The notes under the pieces: model-generated
What the model was told of the DNA's origin: nothing
The model's input: only the letters and a program-made list of their open reading frames with translations
Database searches by the model: none
Program-made: the position numbers and the translations under genes
Assembly (NCBI GenBank): GCA_900552555.1
Contig: URZW01000020.1
Span: 1-27,599, forward strand
DNA: 27,599 nt
Origin: an uncultured Clostridium sp.
GTDB lineage: Bacteria; Bacillota; Clostridia; TANB77; CAG-508
Direction of reading: 5' to 3'
Shown: in pieces, positions 16,028 through 24,449 of the stretch
Layout: each line of letters opens with the position of its first letter
Position numbering within the stretch: position 1 is the stretch's first letter

Positions 16028-17812
16028 AAAAGCAAGAAGCAGATTATAATTTAATAGATTTAATTACACCAACTGGAGGACTAACATTTGAAAGAAATAA
16101 AATATATTTTGGGAGTAGATATTGTAAAGTATATACGATTGTTCATTATCCATCAAATGTAGAATTAAAGTGGTTAGGAAATTTAGTTAGAAATATAGGA
16201 GCAATATTTTCGATAAATATTGAGCCTACAGATAATGCAGAATTAATTGATTCATTAGATGCAAGAATCAGAGATGCTTCAGGATTATTACAAATATCAA
16301 AAAATGAATCAAGTAGACAAATTAGAGAAAAAGAAATAAATGAGGCAAGTGAAATTATAAATAGAATGATACAGAATAATGAAGTTGTATCATATTTAAC
16401 AATATACATTTTAGTTTCAGCAGATGAGAAAGAAGAATTAAAACAAAAATGTAAAGAAGTTGAAAATGAAGTACAACATCAAAAATTGAAAATAAGGAAT
16501 CTTACAAATTATTTGCAATTTGATGGTTTTAAAGCAGTAGCACCTTTTTTTACAATTCAAACTGAGTTAAGTAAAAAATTTAAAAGAAATATATTAACAA
16601 GTTCTTTTACAGGAGGATTTCTATTTAATACAGAAACTTTTATTGATAAAAACGGATATTATTGGGGAATAAATCAAAATGGTGGTATTATTATTTTTAA
16701 TTTATGGCAGCAAGATATAATGAGAGGCAACAGCAATATGTTTGTAGTAGGAAGTTCAGGCTCTCGGAAAAAGTATGGCAGTAAAGCATATGATATTAAA
16801 TGAAATTCCTACAACCAAAATTTTAATAATAGATGTAGAAAATGAATATAATCATTTATGTAAAAAATTAAATGGCAAAGTAATAGAATGTGATGGAATA
16901 GATAGTGGAGGAGTTTTAAATCCATTACAAGTAAGAATAAATAGAGATGATGAAATAGGGAAAAATGCTTTATCATTGCATTTTCAATTTTTAGAAACAT
17001 TTTTTCAAATATTATATCCATCATTAACAGAAATAGAGTTTTCAAAATTAGATTTAATATTTGAGAAACTATATGCTAAATTTAATATTACGAAAGAAAC
17101 AGATATTTCAAAATTAAAAAATACAGATTTTCCAATTTTAGAAGATTTGTATTTTTTTATTGATAATGAAAATAAAAAACATCAAGATGCGGTATATGAA
17201 AAATTATTAGCCTTAATTAGACCAATATGCATCGGACAAGCATCTAGTATATGGAATGGATATACAAACATTGAAGTAGATACTAGAATAACAACATTTA
17301 ATACATCAACAATGCAAAAGTTTCAAATTCAATATAAAAGAGCACAGTATTATAATATTTTGTCTTATGCTTGGGATATTTTAAGTAAAGATGTTAATGA
17401 AAGAACAATGCTTGTAGCTGATGAATGTCATATTCTAATAGATCCTAACATTCCACAAACATTGGAATATGTGAGATACATTAGTAAAATGGCAAGAAAG
17501 CATAATTCTTCAATTTGTGTAATTTCACAAAGTATTGAAGATTATCTAAATGAAAAAATTAGATTATATGGTCAAAGTTTATTGGCAAATTCAACCAATA
17601 AACTATTTTTTAAATGTGATGGAAAGGACTTAAAAGACATAGTAAACATATTTAATTTGACTGAACAGGAAGAAAAAATGATACTAAATGCAAAAGTAGG
17701 AGAGTGTTTATTTATGTGTGGTACAAGAAAATTATATATGATTTTTAAGTTATTTGATTACGAATTAGAAATGATAGATTCAAAATTTGCAAAGAGTGAT
17801 GTATATGAGTAA
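16024..17812 (+). CDS. virB4: VirB4-type conjugation ATPase, putative AUA start and a +1 CGG frameshift inside the P-loop
   Basis: The ATPase powering type IV secretion. The frame is open from 16021 and the family-like N-terminus KKQEADYNLIDLITPTGGLT begins right after, but no ATG, GTG or TTG is available; ATA at 16024, which overlaps the methyltransferase stop as ATAA and follows AGGTGA by six bases, would give MKKQEAD. At 16765 the frame meets CGG inside Walker A: GSSGS-C-GKS. Skipping the C restores GxxGxGKS (Gly248, Lys249) and a 595-residue protein containing the Walker B strand TMLVADECHILID and a later ICVISQS segment. Without the shift the protein ends at 16803, cut in the P-loop. The M23 peptidase gene overlaps its 3' end. 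Confidence 0.82.
16765..16767 (+). other. CGG +1 frameshift site 6 (virB4 Walker A)
   Basis: Incoming frame TCT CGG AAA; skipping the C gives TCT GGA AAA AGT, completing the invariant Gly-Lys-Ser of the P-loop. This is the clearest case because the correct reading is fixed by a universal ATPase motif. Confidence 0.9.
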
Positions 17813-18395
17813 AAAAATATATTTAATAATTGGAATAATAATATTTATATTAATAATAGGCTCATATTTTCAAATAACAAGTTCAAATTCAAAATCGACT
17901 AATAATACAGAAAAAGGTAATATAGAAAATGAAACAGAAATAGGAGAAACTGTATATAATGGCAAATTTGCTATGCCAATTGAAAATTTTATTCAAGTTA
18001 CAAGTAAATTTGGGTATAGAGAATCACATGGAGTAGTACATTCAAATCATACAGGAATAGATTTATGTGGAAGTCTTGGCAGTAAAGTTATGGCTGTTGA
18101 CAATGGAGAAGTAACACATTCAGGGTGGCAAAATGGATATGGGAATTGTGTAGAAATAAAACATATAGATGAACAAGGAAATATATTTTATACATTTTAT
18201 GGGCACATGAGAGATAATTCATTACAAGTTACTAAAGGCCAGCAAGTTGCAGTAGGACAAGTAATTGGAATACAAGGCTCTACTGGAAATTCCACAGGAG
18301 ATCATTTACATTTTGAGGTAAGAAAAAGTAGTGGTACTAATAAAGATACCATTGATCCTGCACCATATTTATTTGGTGAGAAAGAGAGGGAATAA
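17805..18395 (+). CDS. Membrane-anchored M23 (LytM-type) peptidase
   Basis: A 196-residue protein with an N-terminal hydrophobic anchor (about residues 4-24), a Asn/Glu-rich linker, and a zinc peptidase domain with HTGID (His82, Asp86) and HLH (167-169), the M23 metal ligands. It cleaves peptidoglycan cross-bridges and is likely the wall-opening hydrolase of the conjugation machine, the Gram-positive equivalent of VirB1. ATG at 17805 overlaps the virB4 stop; an in-frame ATG at 17796 or 17787 upstream is less well placed. All catalytic motifs are intact. Confidence 0.85.
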   Translation: MSKKIYLIIGIIIFILIIGSYFQITSSNSKSTNNTEKGNIENETEIGETVYNGKFAMPIENFIQVTSKFGYRESHGVVHSNHTGIDLCGSLGSKVMAVDNGEVTHSGWQNGYGNCVEIKHIDEQGNIFYTFYGHMRDNSLQVTKGQQVAVGQVIGIQGSTGNSTGDHLHFEVRKSSGTNKDTIDPAPYLFGEKERE

Positions 18396-18874
18396 TGCAA
18401 AGAAAAAAATATTATGATTTATATGAATTATATACAAGAGAAGAAATGTCTGAAATTGCCAATAAAGAAGGTTTTTTATTTGTCGAAACTTCAAATGGAG
18501 ATAATTATGAAATTAGAAAAAGTGATGTTGCAGATTTTATTGTTTTAGAAGTAGAACGATGTGGACATGCAGTTGATATAAAAATGTATGTACCTAATTA
18601 TGAAATTGAAAAGCCATTTGTATCCACTTATGGATGTTTTTTAAATAAGATAAATCCAACATTTAGAGAAGAAATTATTGAAAGACTTATTAAATTACAA
18701 ACGACAAATACAAAACCAAGAAAGGTAAAGGTTTTTGACAACGGTATTTTTGAGAAAATGACATTAGAAGAATTAGGAGAGAAAGAAGGGAAAACATTGC
18801 AATATGATAAATTTTATAAAAAATATTATCAACAACACAAAAGAGAGAATATCGATGAATTGGAGGTAGAATGA
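18395..18874 (+). CDS. Hypothetical ICE protein, 159 residues
   Basis: I do not recognise this family. It is a soluble, mixed alpha/beta protein with a helical start (YDLYELYTREEMSEIANKEG), a beta-rich middle and a charged helical C-terminus ending in ELEVE. Its ATG at 18395 overlaps the upstream stop (TAATG) and its stop overlaps the next ATG, so it lies within the transfer operon and is presumably accessory to conjugation. Confidence 0.6.
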   Translation: MQRKKYYDLYELYTREEMSEIANKEGFLFVETSNGDNYEIRKSDVADFIVLEVERCGHAVDIKMYVPNYEIEKPFVSTYGCFLNKINPTFREEIIERLIKLQTTNTKPRKVKVFDNGIFEKMTLEELGEKEGKTLQYDKFYKKYYQQHKRENIDELEVE

Positions 18875-19062
18875 TGAACAGAGATAAGAAGGAAATGTTT
18901 TGCTATTTGGCTATATTTATTATTTTACTGATAATTGTAGTATTAAATAATGTATTCTGGAAACTAGGCAAAAATACTGGAGATACTACCAATAATACTG
19001 AATACTTGAAATCTAACAATGTAATATATAATGTACCGTATGAAGAGAGGGTACTTGATTAG
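18874..19062 (+). CDS. Small single-pass membrane protein
   Basis: A 62-residue protein with one hydrophobic helix (about residues 8-27) and a polar, Asn/Thr-rich outer part. The ATG at 18874 is seven bases after GGAGG (18862-18866); the ATG at 18871, overlapping the previous stop, is the alternative. Function unknown; the position suggests a component of the mating apparatus. Confidence 0.55.
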   Translation: MNRDKKEMFCYLAIFIILLIIVVLNNVFWKLGKNTGDTTNNTEYLKSNNVIYNVPYEERVLD

Positions 19063-19074
19063 GAGGGGAGTATA

Positions 19075-19758
19075 ATGTTAAGTTACATTGCAAGTAATCC
19101 TATGGAAGATTTAATAAAGGGTGTTTGTGAAGAATTAAATATCACGATATTAAGTAAAATAGGAGAAATAGATTTTTTACAATATATAAAAGAAACAAAA
19201 GTAAACTTTAAATTGATAAAATATATTATTATTGAATTAAAAAGTTTAAAGGGAACAGAAGAAAATATTATAAATGGTATAAGTTATTTTTATGAAGTAT
19301 ATCCAAATATAAGAATAATAATTTTAGCAAGTGGATATGATGATCAAAATGATATTTTAACTAATTTGTACGAAAAAGGTATATATAATATTATAAATTC
19401 TGTTGAATTAGAAAAAATAAAATCTGAATTGAAAAAATCATTAATATCAGATGGATTGTCAAAAAAAGAGAGTAAAAAATTTAAAAAGGCTGAAATTATA
19501 AAGAAACAAAAAAGAAATAATTTGAAAAAATACATTACGAGTATGAAGAAAAATAAAAAATTGAATAGTGAAGGTATAGAAAAAACACAAGTAAATAATA
19601 CAAGTGTTTATTTTTTTACACTTTTAATTCAGGCAGTAGATAAATTATTAGAGCTTTTAGGAACAGCTATTATATTTGGATTAACATCACTAGGACTTAC
19701 GATTATTTTTAATGAATCATTAAGGAACATTGTATTTCAAATGTTAGGTTTGAAATAG
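19075..19758 (+). CDS. Hypothetical protein with receiver-like N-terminus and a membrane helix
   Basis: A 227-residue protein. Residues 1-110 look like a receiver-type or CpaE-like Rossmann domain (IIIELKSLKG, then PNIRIIILASGYDD and IYNIINS) without the phosphorylatable aspartate clearly placed. A strongly basic Lys-rich linker (about 125-170) follows, and near the C-terminus lies a hydrophobic helix (LLGTAIIFGLTSLGLTIIF). Proteins of this shape occur in clostridial ICE transfer operons; function unknown. Strong SD AGGAGGGG (19061-19068) precedes the ATG at 19075. Confidence 0.6.
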   Translation: MLSYIASNPMEDLIKGVCEELNITILSKIGEIDFLQYIKETKVNFKLIKYIIIELKSLKGTEENIINGISYFYEVYPNIRIIILASGYDDQNDILTNLYEKGIYNIINSVELEKIKSELKKSLISDGLSKKESKKFKKAEIIKKQKRNNLKKYITSMKKNKKLNSEGIEKTQVNNTSVYFFTLLIQAVDKLLELLGTAIIFGLTSLGLTIIFNESLRNIVFQMLGLK

Positions 19759-19771
19759 GAAAGGAAAAAAT

Positions 19772-20155
19772 GTGGGATATTATAGTGAAGTAATGATTGC
19801 AGTAACGAAAAAAGATTTTAAGAAGGTAGAAGATGCACAAGCTAAAATGACAGAAAATTTGTTAGACTATGTTAATAAACACGACTATAAAGAAAATAAT
19901 AAAGATTGTGTATTTATGTATTGGGATTCTTTAAAATACTATAAAGAATTTGAAGAAGTTCAAGCACTTGAAAAAAGTTTAAGTAAATTAAAAGATGGAT
20001 ATGTTTTTTGTAGACTTGGAGAAGAAAGTGGAGATATAGAATTTAGAAAAAGAACAAAAATCCCTGAATTAATGAAGGAATTTCAATTTATAAGGGACAT
20101 AAGAAAAAAATTAAATGAAGAATTAAAAGAAGAGGAGGAAGAAGAATTTGAATAA
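19772..20155 (+). CDS. Small soluble ICE/phage-type protein
   Basis: A 127-residue protein beginning MGYYSEVMIAVTKKDF, with YWDSLKYY and FCRLGEESGDIEFR blocks. It resembles a widespread family of small phage and ICE proteins (GYYSxV start, HWDxIKWY-like centre, RxGExxxD end) of unknown function. The start is the GTG at 19772 with AGGAAAGGA upstream. It ends in EEEEEFE, the tail shared with other accessory proteins in the element, and the SD (AGGAGG) of the next gene is embedded in that tail. Confidence 0.65.
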   Translation: MGYYSEVMIAVTKKDFKKVEDAQAKMTENLLDYVNKHDYKENNKDCVFMYWDSLKYYKEFEEVQALEKSLSKLKDGYVFCRLGEESGDIEFRKRTKIPELMKEFQFIRDIRKKLNEELKEEEEEEFE

Positions 20156-20969
20156 ATCAAGAATTATAGGATTGAGTATGTTAATACTAACACTTTTTTC
20201 AACAAATTGTTTTGCATCAAATATTGAATTAAAAGATTATGAAATAAATGAAACAATATCAATAGAGAATGCTGAAGAATTTGAAAAAAATATTCAAAAA
20301 AATATTAACATTGATAATGTTAAATATGAATTACAAGATGTGGCAAAACAAGAAAATAAACAAAATATTAATAAAGAAGAAACTCAAACAAAACAAAAAA
20401 TAGTATATACGAATAATAAATACGATGTGTTAAATATGTTTGAAAATAAAATTGAAATGACAAAGGATGGAATGTCAGGAATTTTAGAATTACAAAATAA
20501 TTCATTAGATATAAAAACAAATGATAGTTATATAGAGCAATACAAAGTATCATTAACAAAAAAATATGAAAATGTACCAACTAATGAATTAAACGATATT
20601 CCAAAGAGTATTGAAGAAAATGGAGTTACTTATTATTTAGTAAATCCAATTTGGAATATTTCACAAGTAGAAAAGATTGAAGGGCAAGATGTTCCAATAG
20701 CATATGATGGAGAGATGCAATATGAAGGAATAAAAGAAAGGAAAATAGTAAAAAGCTATTTGGCAACTGTAACATATATAGGAACATTGGAAAAAGAAGA
20801 AACAGAGTCAATAACCTTTAATATAAAATATAAAGAAATGCCTCAAGAAGATGTAGAAGAAAAAACAAATTATACACCAATAGTAGTAGCAACAGCAGGA
20901 ACTAGTATTTTAGTAATAAGTGGAATATTTCTTTGGAAAAGAAAAAAGAAAGATAAAATTGCACAGTAG
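20148..20969 (+). CDS. Secreted, membrane-anchored extracytoplasmic protein
   Basis: A 273-residue protein with a signal peptide (residues 1-23, ending FSTNCFAS), an extracytoplasmic region rich in Asn, Lys and Glu, and a C-terminal helix (TPIVVATAGTSILVISGIFLW) followed by KRKKKDK, which anchors it in the membrane. It has no sorting motif. The start is the TTG at 20148, within the tail of the preceding gene and nine bases after AGGAGG. The position next to a sortase gene suggests a cell-surface role in mating; family not recognised. Confidence 0.6.
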   Translation: MNKSRIIGLSMLILTLFSTNCFASNIELKDYEINETISIENAEEFEKNIQKNINIDNVKYELQDVAKQENKQNINKEETQTKQKIVYTNNKYDVLNMFENKIEMTKDGMSGILELQNNSLDIKTNDSYIEQYKVSLTKKYENVPTNELNDIPKSIEENGVTYYLVNPIWNISQVEKIEGQDVPIAYDGEMQYEGIKERKIVKSYLATVTYIGTLEKEETESITFNIKYKEMPQEDVEEKTNYTPIVVATAGTSILVISGIFLWKRKKKDKIAQ

Positions 20970-20978
20970 GAGGATGGA

Positions 20979-21555
20979 ATGAAAAATAACATGGTTATAA
21001 TAAGTATTTGCATTTTATTGGTTATAATAATTGGTAGTACTTTGTATTATTGCATTGTATATGATAAAAATTTAGTTGATCCCAATAATATAACAACAGA
21101 TTCTAAATTTGAAAATATTACATATAATCAAGCAGACGATTCAGACATATTAAAAGATGGAATATTAGGAATAATTAGTATTGAAAAAATACGGTTTAAA
21201 AGCTGAGGTAAAAGAAGGTAGTAGTAATGAAATATTAAACGAATACATAGGGCATATAGAAAATACATCAATTTATGATGGCAATGTTGGACTTGCAGGA
21301 CATAATAGAGGTAATAAAAATTCGTATTTTGCTAGATTAAATGAATTAGAAAATGGAGATATAATTACATATAAAACAAATTTTTTTACAAGAAAGTATA
21401 AAGTTGATAATATACAAACAATACTAGAAACAGACTGGAATTTATTAAAAGAAACAGATCAAAATAAATTAACATTAATAACTTGTATTGCAAATAAGAA
21501 ATTGCAAAGGTTATGTGTGCAAGCAACAGAAATTGTGGAAAATAACTTGAAATAA
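20979..21555 (+). CDS. Sortase with one +1 CGG frameshift
   Basis: Read with one skipped C at 21192, this gives a 191-residue sortase: an N-terminal membrane helix (about 5-23), the entry strand GIISIEKIGLKAEV, catalytic His108 in LAGHNRG, Cys169 in TLITC and Arg177 in LQRLCVQA. The His, Cys and Arg all lie after the frameshift, so the zero-frame product (75 residues, stop at 21206) is inactive. Sortases cut sorting motifs and attach surface proteins to the wall or to each other; the class (B- or D-like) cannot be settled by eye. The adhesin 300 bases downstream ends in LPRTGC and is the obvious substrate. Confidence 0.82.
21192..21194 (+). other. CGG +1 frameshift site 7 (sortase)
   Basis: Incoming frame ATA CGG TTT; skipping the C gives ATA GGT TTA AAA, and the frame then holds the complete catalytic part of the sortase. 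The new glycine is residue 72. Confidence 0.85.
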
Positions 21556-21602
21556 AAATGAAAATGGGTTACAATAAGCACAAGGAAGAGGATGTGGTTT
21601 AT

Positions 21603-21812
21603 ATGAAAAAAGAGAAAGACAAAGTTTATAAAGTCGAAATAAAGCCAAAATGGGAACTAAATTTTGCAGCAAAATTTTATCTTGTTTGCATCATAGTTTT
21701 TGTGCTTTTAGTAGCTTATATTCAAATATATAGACATATACATAGAGATAAAATAATACAAAATATAATTGAAAGAGAAAATAAAGTAGTTGTAGAAAAT
21801 GAAATTAAATAA
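21603..21812 (+). CDS. Small membrane protein
   Basis: A 69-residue protein with a basic, polar N-terminus, one hydrophobic helix (KFYLVCIIVFVLLVAYIQIY) and a polar tail. The start is uncertain: ATG 21603 follows AAGAGG by eleven bases; GTG 21594 and ATG 21558 are in frame upstream. It ends just before a terminator and closes the transfer operon. Function unknown. Confidence 0.5.
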   Translation: MKKEKDKVYKVEIKPKWELNFAAKFYLVCIIVFVLLVAYIQIYRHIHRDKIIQNIIERENKVVVENEIK

Positions 21813-21822
21813 AAAATAATAG

Positions 21823-21845
21823 AACACCTTTTAGGGTGTTTTTTT
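21823..21845 (+). terminator. Rho-independent terminator between sortase operon and adhesin
   Basis: AACACC (21823-21828) pairs perfectly with GGTGTT (21835-21840), loop TTTTAG, followed by a T run to 21845. It separates the transfer operon from the adhesin, though its short stem may allow readthrough. Confidence 0.75.
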
Positions 21846-21859
21846 AATGGAGGTAGAAA

Positions 21860-24439
21860 ATGAAATTAAAAAAATTAGTTAGTATAATATTACTAATTTT
21901 AATATTAGTAAATTCAATGTCAGGCATTGCAAATGCTTTTGAAGTTAATTCTGCATATGTAGAAAATTTAGGAGATTGTGGTCAACATTTACAATTTAAA
22001 ACTACATCAGGAATATGGAGTTATGTTATTACAACAATGGTTGGATATAGAAATAATGGGGTATTACATTATGCATATTGCTTAAATGTTGATAAACATG
22101 GTGTTGGAGAAGAACAAAATTATAGTGTAAATGTAACAGAAATATTATCAGATGTTCAAGTGTGGAGAGCAATAGTAAATGGATTTCCATATAAAAGTGC
22201 ATCAGAACTTGGAGTAGAAAATGATCAAGATGCATTTGTAGCAACAAAACAAGCAGTATATTCAGTTATATATAACAGAGATGTAGATAGTTTTTATCGT
22301 GGTGGAGATGCAAGAGGAACAAAAATATTTAATGCAATAAAAAACATTGTAAATCAAGCAAGATATGGATCAGAAACACCATCAGTAAACAGTGTACTAA
22401 ATGCAAATAAAATAGGAAGCTTTAAAGCAGATGGAAGTAACTATTATTCACAAGAGTATAGTGTTACAAGTAATGTAAATGTATCTAATTATATAGTTAC
22501 ATCAATTAGTAATTTTCCAGAAGGAAGTTATATTGCCGATTTAAGTGGTAATGCTAAAACTACATTTAATGGCAATGAACATTTTAAAGTTGTAGTTCCT
22601 AAAGACAAAATTTTAGATAATTTTGATGGAAAAATATCACTAAATGGTAAAGTTAAAAGCTATCCAGTATTTTTTGGACAAAGTCCAAATTCTAATTGGC
22701 AAAATTATGCATTAACTTATGATGCATATTACACAGCAGGTGGTGAGGCAACTCTATCAGTAGATGCATATAAATCAAAAATTAAAGTTATAAAAATAGA
22801 TAACGAAACTAAAAAATCAATAGAAGGAGTAGAATTTAATTTTAGATATAGTGATGGACAAAATATCGGGAATTATAAAACAAATGCACAAGGTTGTATT
22901 GAACTAAATAAATTAAGACAAGGAAAAGTAATTGCCACAGAAATAGCAACAAAATCTGAATATATTTTAGATGATAAAGAAAATGAAATTCTTTTGGACT
23001 ATGATACATATAAAGAATTAACAATTGGAAATGAACACAAAAGAGGAGATTTAAGTGTATATAAAGTAGATAGTGACAATAAAAAAATAACTTTGGGTGG
23101 AGTTAAATTCGCATTATATTCACACGAATTTCAAAAAGTAACAGGGCATTATACAACAGATGCAAATGGTGAAATTCATATTAAAGGTTTAAGAACAGGA
23201 AATTGGTCATTAATTGAAGAAGAAACAGGAAAATGGTATAATCTTAATGAGAATCCAATTGAAATTAAAATTAATTGGAATGAAACTACTAACACAACAG
23301 TAGAAAATGAATTGAAAAAATCACAAATAAAAATTATAAAAGTTGATAAGGAAAATCATGAAGTAAAATTAAAAGATGTTGAACTTGAAGTTTTAGACAA
23401 AGATGGGAATGTTTTAGAAAAATTAAAAACAGATAAAAATGGAGAATGTTATACAAAAAGATATGCAGTAAGAGATTACCCTGAATTATATATAAGAGAA
23501 ACAAAAACAAATGAAAAATATGTATTAGATACAGAAATGAAGAAAATCATATTAAAAGAAAATGAGATTGTTAATTATACATTTGAAAATCAAAAAATAT
23601 ATGGACAAATTAAAGTAATAAAAACATCAGAAGAAGACAACAAAATAAATGGAGATAAAAAAGGAACACCAATTCCAAATGTATCTTTTGGAGTATATGA
23701 TGAAAACAAAAACTTTATAGAGAAAATTACAACAGGAGCAGATGGAATTGCAATTACAAGTAAATTAGAAAAAGGCAAAAAATATATAAAAGAATTGGAA
23801 GGGGAATCAGGAGAATGGTATCAATTAAACGAAAATGAATATTCAGCAGAGATAGTTAAACATGGTGAAATTGTTGAATTAAACATTACCAATAAACCTG
23901 ATAATCCAGATATAGATGTTGAAAAAGATGGAATTATTCAGACAACAGCAAATCAAGAGATTAAATATGATTTTACAATAAAAAATACAGGTAATGTGCC
24001 ATTAAAAGATTTTACTTGGTATGATTATTTACCAACAGACTATGTAACTGCTACAAAACTTGTAACTGGAACATATAATCAAGATTTAAATTATGCCGTA
24101 TATTATAAAACGAATAAAAATGATTATAGATTATTAAGAGATAATTTGAATACACAAACAAATAACTATATTGATTTTTCAAATTTAGAATTAGAAGCGG
24201 ATGAGTATGTAACAGAATTTAAAGCAGAGTTTGGAAAAGTAGATGTAGGATTTTATTCAGTAGAAAAACCACAATTATTTGTAAAAGTTAAAGCTTCAGT
24301 AAAAGAAGATGATACATTTACAAACAAAACAAAAGTAGAAGGATATCACAAAACATATTATGTATTTGATGAGGATGATCACACTACAAAAGTATATGAA
24401 AAAAAATTAGAAGTAAAATTACCAAGAACAGGATGTTAG
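21860..24439 (+). CDS. Thioester-domain adhesin with SpaA/CnaB-like repeats, ending in LPRTGC
   Basis: An 859-residue secreted protein. A signal peptide (1-26, ending GIANAF) precedes a thioester domain with Cys74 in YAYCLN and Gln131 in TKQAVYSVI, the pair that forms the internal thioester and lets such adhesins bind covalently to amines on target surfaces. Four prealbumin-like SpaA/CnaB repeats follow (about 308-395, 395-490, 490-575, 575-680; each starts with a K-V-I/Y-K-D/S strand and ends with an N or E before the next), then a DUF11/CARDB-like domain (IDVEKDG onward). It ends LPRTGC-stop without the hydrophobic helix and basic tail expected after a sorting motif. GGAGG lies ten bases before the ATG. 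It is strongly flanked by terminators. Confidence 0.85.
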   Translation: MKLKKLVSIILLILILVNSMSGIANAFEVNSAYVENLGDCGQHLQFKTTSGIWSYVITTMVGYRNNGVLHYAYCLNVDKHGVGEEQNYSVNVTEILSDVQVWRAIVNGFPYKSASELGVENDQDAFVATKQAVYSVIYNRDVDSFYRGGDARGTKIFNAIKNIVNQARYGSETPSVNSVLNANKIGSFKADGSNYYSQEYSVTSNVNVSNYIVTSISNFPEGSYIADLSGNAKTTFNGNEHFKVVVPKDKILDNFDGKISLNGKVKSYPVFFGQSPNSNWQNYALTYDAYYTAGGEATLSVDAYKSKIKVIKIDNETKKSIEGVEFNFRYSDGQNIGNYKTNAQGCIELNKLRQGKVIATEIATKSEYILDDKENEILLDYDTYKELTIGNEHKRGDLSVYKVDSDNKKITLGGVKFALYSHEFQKVTGHYTTDANGEIHIKGLRTGNWSLIEEETGKWYNLNENPIEIKINWNETTNTTVENELKKSQIKIIKVDKENHEVKLKDVELEVLDKDGNVLEKLKTDKNGECYTKRYAVRDYPELYIRETKTNEKYVLDTEMKKIILKENEIVNYTFENQKIYGQIKVIKTSEEDNKINGDKKGTPIPNVSFGVYDENKNFIEKITTGADGIAITSKLEKGKKYIKELEGESGEWYQLNENEYSAEIVKHGEIVELNITNKPDNPDIDVEKDGIIQTTANQEIKYDFTIKNTGNVPLKDFTWYDYLPTDYVTATKLVTGTYNQDLNYAVYYKTNKNDYRLLRDNLNTQTNNYIDFSNLELEADEYVTEFKAEFGKVDVGFYSVEKPQLFVKVKASVKEDDTFTNKTKVEGYHKTYYVFDEDDHTTKVYEKKLEVKLPRTGC

Positions 24440-24449
24440 AATATATTTT

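Noticed and set aside
11887..21194. Seven frameshifts as evidence that the ICE is simply a decayed relic
   Set aside because: All are the same event (an extra C before GGA/GGT), no other lesions occur in these genes, and the sequences after the junctions keep their family motifs and the gene overlaps.
11887..21194. Frameshifts as ordinary random sequencing or homopolymer errors
   Set aside because: None lies in a homopolymer of C, and many A and T runs in the window are error-free. A systematic context-specific artefact remains possible and is listed as the main check.
22029..22247. Minus-strand ORFs inside the adhesin and other genes
   Set aside because: They are antisense shadows with Leu/Phe/His-rich translations and no SD or domain.
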